From JBHIBA01 sp046758845 (GTDB lineage: Bacteria > UBA8248 > JACPRG01 > G963555815): a stretch of 10,039 bases of DNA. The position numbers were made by a program, and so were the translations under genes. Below, one piece after another: positions 8,165 to 10,039 of this stretch; position 1 is the stretch's first letter; each line of letters begins with the position of its first letter. The notes under the pieces are model-generated. The model had not been told where the DNA came from and did no database searches. It saw only the letters and a list, made by a program, of their open reading frames with translations. The stretch covers positions 1 through 10,039 of the forward strand of contig JBHIBA010000161.1 of the NCBI GenBank assembly GCA_046758845.1, written 5' to 3'.

Positions 8165-8818
8165 TCACGTTCCCGAGGGCGATGCTAGCTCCTGGCTGGT
8201 CTGTGTGTCGAGTTCTAGAGAAGCCTCAGCCGCTCCTGCGGCGGCGGCTACCACAGCTTCCCTAACCCCCTCGGGGACAACCTCCCGCGCTGCCGTCTCG
8301 ACGCCGGAAACGCTGGCGGTCGCCACTTCCTGGACGGTTGTCGGGTCGAGGCCCGCCGCCTGCGCCCCCGCGACCGCGCCCTGTGAGGCGCCCTCTGCTA
8401 TCGGCCCAACCTCCACACCGGCGTCAGCAGCCCCCAGGACAGCACCCTCCGAAGCCGCCCAGGCCACCGCCGCTACATCCAGACCGGCCGCCGCAGCCCC
8501 CTGAACGGCGCAGGACGCCGCTCGCTGCGCAACCGCCACTGCGTCCTGACCTGCTGCCGCAGCGGCTTGGACCCCGCCCCGTAGGGCTGCCCGAACGCTC
8601 ACGTTCACGTCAACGCCCTCCCCCACCGCAGCCTGGACCAGTTGCTGCACCAGCCAACACACATCCTGTCCCCCTGCCGCTGCTACGTTAATCCCGGCCT
8701 GTAACTCTGCGACCCTCTGCGCCTCTGCACGCTGGGACGGAAAGACCATCCCAACAGCGAGCGACAGTATCAGGCCCGCGAATAGGCCCTTCGCCAGGAT
8801 TCCCCAGTGTCTCCTCAT
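8165..8818 (-). CDS. Secreted Ala-rich protein with 22-residue repeats, function unknown
   Basis: I do not recognise this 217-aa protein (numbered from the ATG at 8818). It has a clear Sec signal: basic RRHW, a hydrophobic core at about 7-26, and cleavage likely after AEA (31-33). The mature part is dominated by Ala, Gly and Val. It is organised in 22-residue units of the form xxASxGAVxGAxxAGLDVxxVA, with the Gly-x-Asp/Glu landmark at residues 52, 70, 92, 114, 136 and 158. The spacing is 18 once and then 22 four times; a degenerate unit follows, then a Ser/Thr-rich tail. Two Cys (54, 103) could form a disulfide after export. A TTG at 8821 also fits the frame, but AGGAGG lies 8 nt from the ATG and only 5 from the TTG, so ATG is preferred. 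Its place between barrel and OPX genes suggests a periplasmic, surface or matrix role in EPS export. The low-complexity composition makes homology calls unreliable. Confidence 0.75.
   Translation of the reverse strand: MRRHWGILAKGLFAGLILSLAVGMVFPSQRAEAQRVAELQAGINVAAAGGQDVCWLVQQLVQAAVGEGVDVNVSVRAALRGGVQAAAAAGQDAVAVAQRAASCAVQGAAAAGLDVAAVAWAASEGAVLGAADAGVEVGPIAEGASQGAVAGAQAAGLDPTTVQEVATASVSGVETAAREVVPEGVREAVVAAAAGAAEASLELDTQTSQELASPSGT
8330..8593 (-). repeat. Four tandem 66-bp (22-aa) coding repeats
   Basis: Four consecutive full-length units (residues 76-97, 98-119, 120-141, 142-163 of the secreted protein) share Ala-x-x-x-Gly/Cys-Ala-Val-x-Gly-Ala and an AG(Q/L/V)(D/E) landmark. Two degenerate units precede them (one shortened by four residues) and about one follows. 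DNA identity between units looks modest, implying an old, selected protein repeat rather than a recent slippage array. Confidence 0.7.
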
Positions 8819-8826
8819 CAATCAGC

Positions 8827-8832
8827 CCTCCT
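8827..8832 (-). promoter_or_regulatory. Ribosome binding site of the repeat protein
   Basis: A perfect AGGAGG lies eight nt before ATG 8818. It sits inside a five-codon ORF (ATG 8835 to TGA) whose stop overlaps the real start as TGATG. ATGAGGAG also occurs at both starts (8835-8828 and 8818-8811). The overlap could couple translation but may be coincidence. Confidence 0.65.
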
Positions 8833-8935
8833 CATGCGGGTAGCTCTCCGGTGACTCAATCTCTTGGCGCCCCATCCCGCCCGGCGGTGGCCAAGCCAGC
8901 CATAAAGTGATCGAAAGGCGAAAACCCCCTCCCCA

Positions 8936-8993
8936 CACCCGGGACACCCGAAGGTCCCGGAGGAGCCCGCGCCCGGTCCGCAGGTCCCGGGTG
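8936..8993 (-). promoter_or_regulatory. Leader inverted repeat with alternative UUCG hairpin
   Basis: On the minus strand CACCCGGGAC (8993-8984) pairs perfectly over 10 bp with GTCCCGGGTG (8945-8936). The same 3' arm can instead pair locally: GGGACC (8958-8953), a UUCG tetraloop (8952-8949), then GGU and CCC separated by a 2-nt bulge (8948-8941). The two folds exclude each other. A 9-bp direct repeat (CCGGGACCT at 8990-8982 and 8960-8952) provides the two competing partners. There is no T run beside it. It lies about 115 nt upstream of the repeat-protein start. A regulatory or terminator role is inference. Confidence 0.4.
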
Positions 8994-9008
8994 GAGTGGC
9001 CGTTGGTG

Positions 9009-9071
9009 CAGGCCCGCGCGCTTTGGGGTTTGCACCCCAGGGTTTGGCTCGAGAGATAGCGCGCGGGCCTG
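9009..9071 (-). promoter_or_regulatory. 14-bp stem with nested hairpin downstream of the barrel gene
   Basis: A perfect 14-bp inverted repeat (CAGGCCCGCGCGCT at 9071-9058 on the minus strand reads as complement of 9009-9022) encloses 35 nt. Inside, TGGGGT (9039-9034) pairs with ACCCCA (9029-9024) around GCAA. GGTGCA (9036-9031), spanning the loop and one arm, is also complementary to TGCACC (9010-9005) just 3' of the big stem, so a competing long-range pairing is possible. The direct repeat CAAACCC flanks the nested arm. It starts about 30 nt after the barrel stop. It could be a GC-rich terminator without a T run or a structured leader RNA; I match it to no known riboswitch. Confidence 0.4.
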
Positions 9072-9101
9072 GAGGTTTCAGGTCCGAGTTTTCCCAGGGT
9101 T

Positions 9102-10039
9102 TTAGAACCTCCCCGCGATGATGAAAATGAATTGGCTCTGCTCGTAATCGTTCACGTCCACGTCGGAATCTTTCTTCTCATACTGGTACTGAAAACCTAC
9201 GCCGAGCCAGCGCAAGAGCTGATAGATCACGCCGCCATTGACGGTATAGGTGACGTCGTCTCGGTCGGATTTGACGAAGTCGTCAGAGACCGCCTCGGCC
9301 GACAAGTTCAGGGCGAGTTTTTCCGTGAGAGCCTGGTTGCCGGTGATCAGGAAGATGGTCCGAACGGCGGCAAATTCCCCTACGGCGGATGTGTCGGCGA
9401 ATTCCCGCCGGAGGAGGAGACCAAGGGTCGTTCTGGCAAGAGGACGGTAGATGAGCTCCGTCTCCACGCCGACATCCACCTCGTTGTCTCGGCCCGGCTG
9501 GTCGAAATCGCGGAGGGTGGCGCCGGCTGAGAGCCGGCCGGAAAGCTTGGCGGTGGGGTCAAGGTCGATGCCGGCCAGGACGGTATGCGTCAGGGAATCA
9601 TCGTTGAAGTCGTCGGGGGGGCGGGGGCGGTTGGTGAAGTCGGTTCCCCCGAAGGTGTAGCCCAAGACCACGGAGGTTTTCGGGAAGATCTGGCGGAAGC
9701 CCTCCGCGGTCACTCTGAAGGTGTTCTTCTCAAGTCGGTTGTTTACGACCCGTTTGAAGCGGTCCTCGGTGAAATCCCCCGCAAGGGAAAACCGGGTCTT
9801 GGGTGAAAATGTCCACTTCCCGCCCAGGGACCCGATGAGTTGGGTCCGGGGAGTCCTCGGCCCCGTGACGCTCTGTTGCTCACTGGTAGAGGGGTCTTCC
9901 GTATCCTCATAGGAGATGCCCCCGTTTAGCTCAAGCCTCCTGCCGGGGCGGAAGATGAAGTTTCCCCGACCGAGATAGTCCTGGTGGTTCTCGTTGGTGC
10001 GGTCCGCAAACGCCCAAAAGCGGGCCTCCGAGTACAAAT
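9102..10039 (-). CDS. Outer-membrane beta-barrel protein of EPS locus, Wzp-like (5' end outside window)
   Basis: This is the last 312 or so codons of a larger gene; the frame stays open to the window edge. The TTG at 10037 is probably an internal Leu codon, so no start is visible. The visible protein is a series of alternating polar/hydrophobic, aromatic-rich beta strands joined by acidic, Asp/Asn-rich loops (for example the DRDD and DSDVDVNDY loops). It ends in IIAGRF, with the C-terminal Phe typical of BAM-assembled outer-membrane proteins. It resembles the BBP2-type putative porins (PF10082-like) frequently encoded in EPS clusters, such as EpsL/Wzp proteins. Paired with an OPX protein lacking an outer-membrane helix, it is the likely outer-membrane EPS pore. 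A general outer-membrane porin of unrelated role remains possible. Signal peptide and first strands lie beyond the edge. Confidence 0.8.
   Translation of the reverse strand, partial: LYSEARFWAFADRTNENHQDYLGRGNFIFRPGRRLELNGGISYEDTEDPSTSEQQSVTGPRTPRTQLIGSLGGKWTFSPKTRFSLAGDFTEDRFKRVVNNRLEKNTFRVTAEGFRQIFPKTSVVLGYTFGGTDFTNRPRPPDDFNDDSLTHTVLAGIDLDPTAKLSGRLSAGATLRDFDQPGRDNEVDVGVETELIYRPLARTTLGLLLRREFADTSAVGEFAAVRTIFLITGNQALTEKLALNLSAEAVSDDFVKSDRDDVTYTVNGGVIYQLLRWLGVGFQYQYEKKDSDVDVNDYEQSQFIFIIAGRF

Noticed and set aside
8205..8691. Plus-strand Ala/Ser- and Pro-rich open frames opposite the repeat protein
   Set aside because: They are composition mirrors of the Ala-rich minus-strand gene. The minus frame has a signal peptide, a Shine-Dalgarno and a regular 22-residue period; the plus frames have none.
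8165..8818. Repeat protein as phasin, collagen-like or ice-binding protein
   Set aside because: It lacks Gly-x-y triplets and Thr-x-Thr patterns, and phasins are not secreted; the resemblance is only low-complexity composition.
8881..8905. Sigma-54-like GG-N10-GC on the minus strand (TGGCCACCGCCGGGC)
   Set aside because: Only the GG and GC dinucleotides fit. The TTGC element is absent, and such spacing is common by chance in GC-rich DNA.
9005..9071. Cyclic-di-GMP (GEMM-I) riboswitch suggested by CAAACC and GCAAA elements
   Set aside because: The conserved elements are not in the GEMM order or topology, and the 14-bp closing stem with a nested GCAA loop does not match that architecture.
1..10039. 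CRISPR array, tRNA/rRNA gene, insertion sequence or prophage
   Set aside because: No regularly spaced identical DNA repeats, no transposase or integrase motifs, and no tRNA-like fold were seen on either strand.

Overview
The window is about 10 kb of GC-rich DNA, with every convincing gene on the minus strand. It looks like part of a Wzx/Wzy-type exopolysaccharide (EPS) export locus from a Gram-negative, double-membrane bacterium. The evidence is an outer-membrane beta-barrel ending in Phe, a periplasmic polysaccharide export (OPX/Wza-type) protein and a Wzc-type tyrosine autokinase. The lineage cannot be fixed from sequence alone. A deep-branching, high-GC environmental group (Methylomirabilota/Rokubacteria, Acidobacteriota, Nitrospirota or Myxococcota-like) is a guess.

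In transcription order, from high to low coordinates, the layout is as follows. (1) A 3' fragment of an outer-membrane beta-barrel gene runs off the right edge (9102-10039). (2) A 283-bp gap holds two strong GC-rich inverted repeats with mutually exclusive pairings. (3) A secreted, Ala/Gly/Val-rich protein of 217 aa (8165-8818) is built on a 22-residue repeat; I do not recognise its family. (4) A 193-bp gap has no clear gene. (5) An OPX protein carries an N-terminal AMIN-like domain and two SLBB-type domains (6442-7971). (6) A Wzz/Wzc-type chain-length and tyrosine autokinase follows, translationally close (4190-6427). (7) A Wzy-type O-antigen ligase/polymerase family membrane protein has a long C-terminal soluble extension (1832-4147). 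(8) A 236-bp gap contains hairpins. (9) A geranylgeranyl-reductase-family flavoprotein comes next (267-1595). (10) The last 266 bp of the window show no gene.

The inferred working model is that Wzy polymerises repeat units in the inner membrane and the autokinase controls chain length and couples to export. The OPX protein forms the periplasmic conduit. Because the OPX chain ends right after its last SLBB domain, with no C-terminal outer-membrane helix, the beta-barrel would be the actual outer-membrane pore (Wzp-like). The repeat protein is encoded between barrel and OPX, so it is a candidate new accessory of this machine. The flavoprotein may act on the isoprenoid carrier or may be unrelated. 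No glycosyltransferase, flippase, initiating transferase or exosortase is present in the window; those would have to lie outside it.
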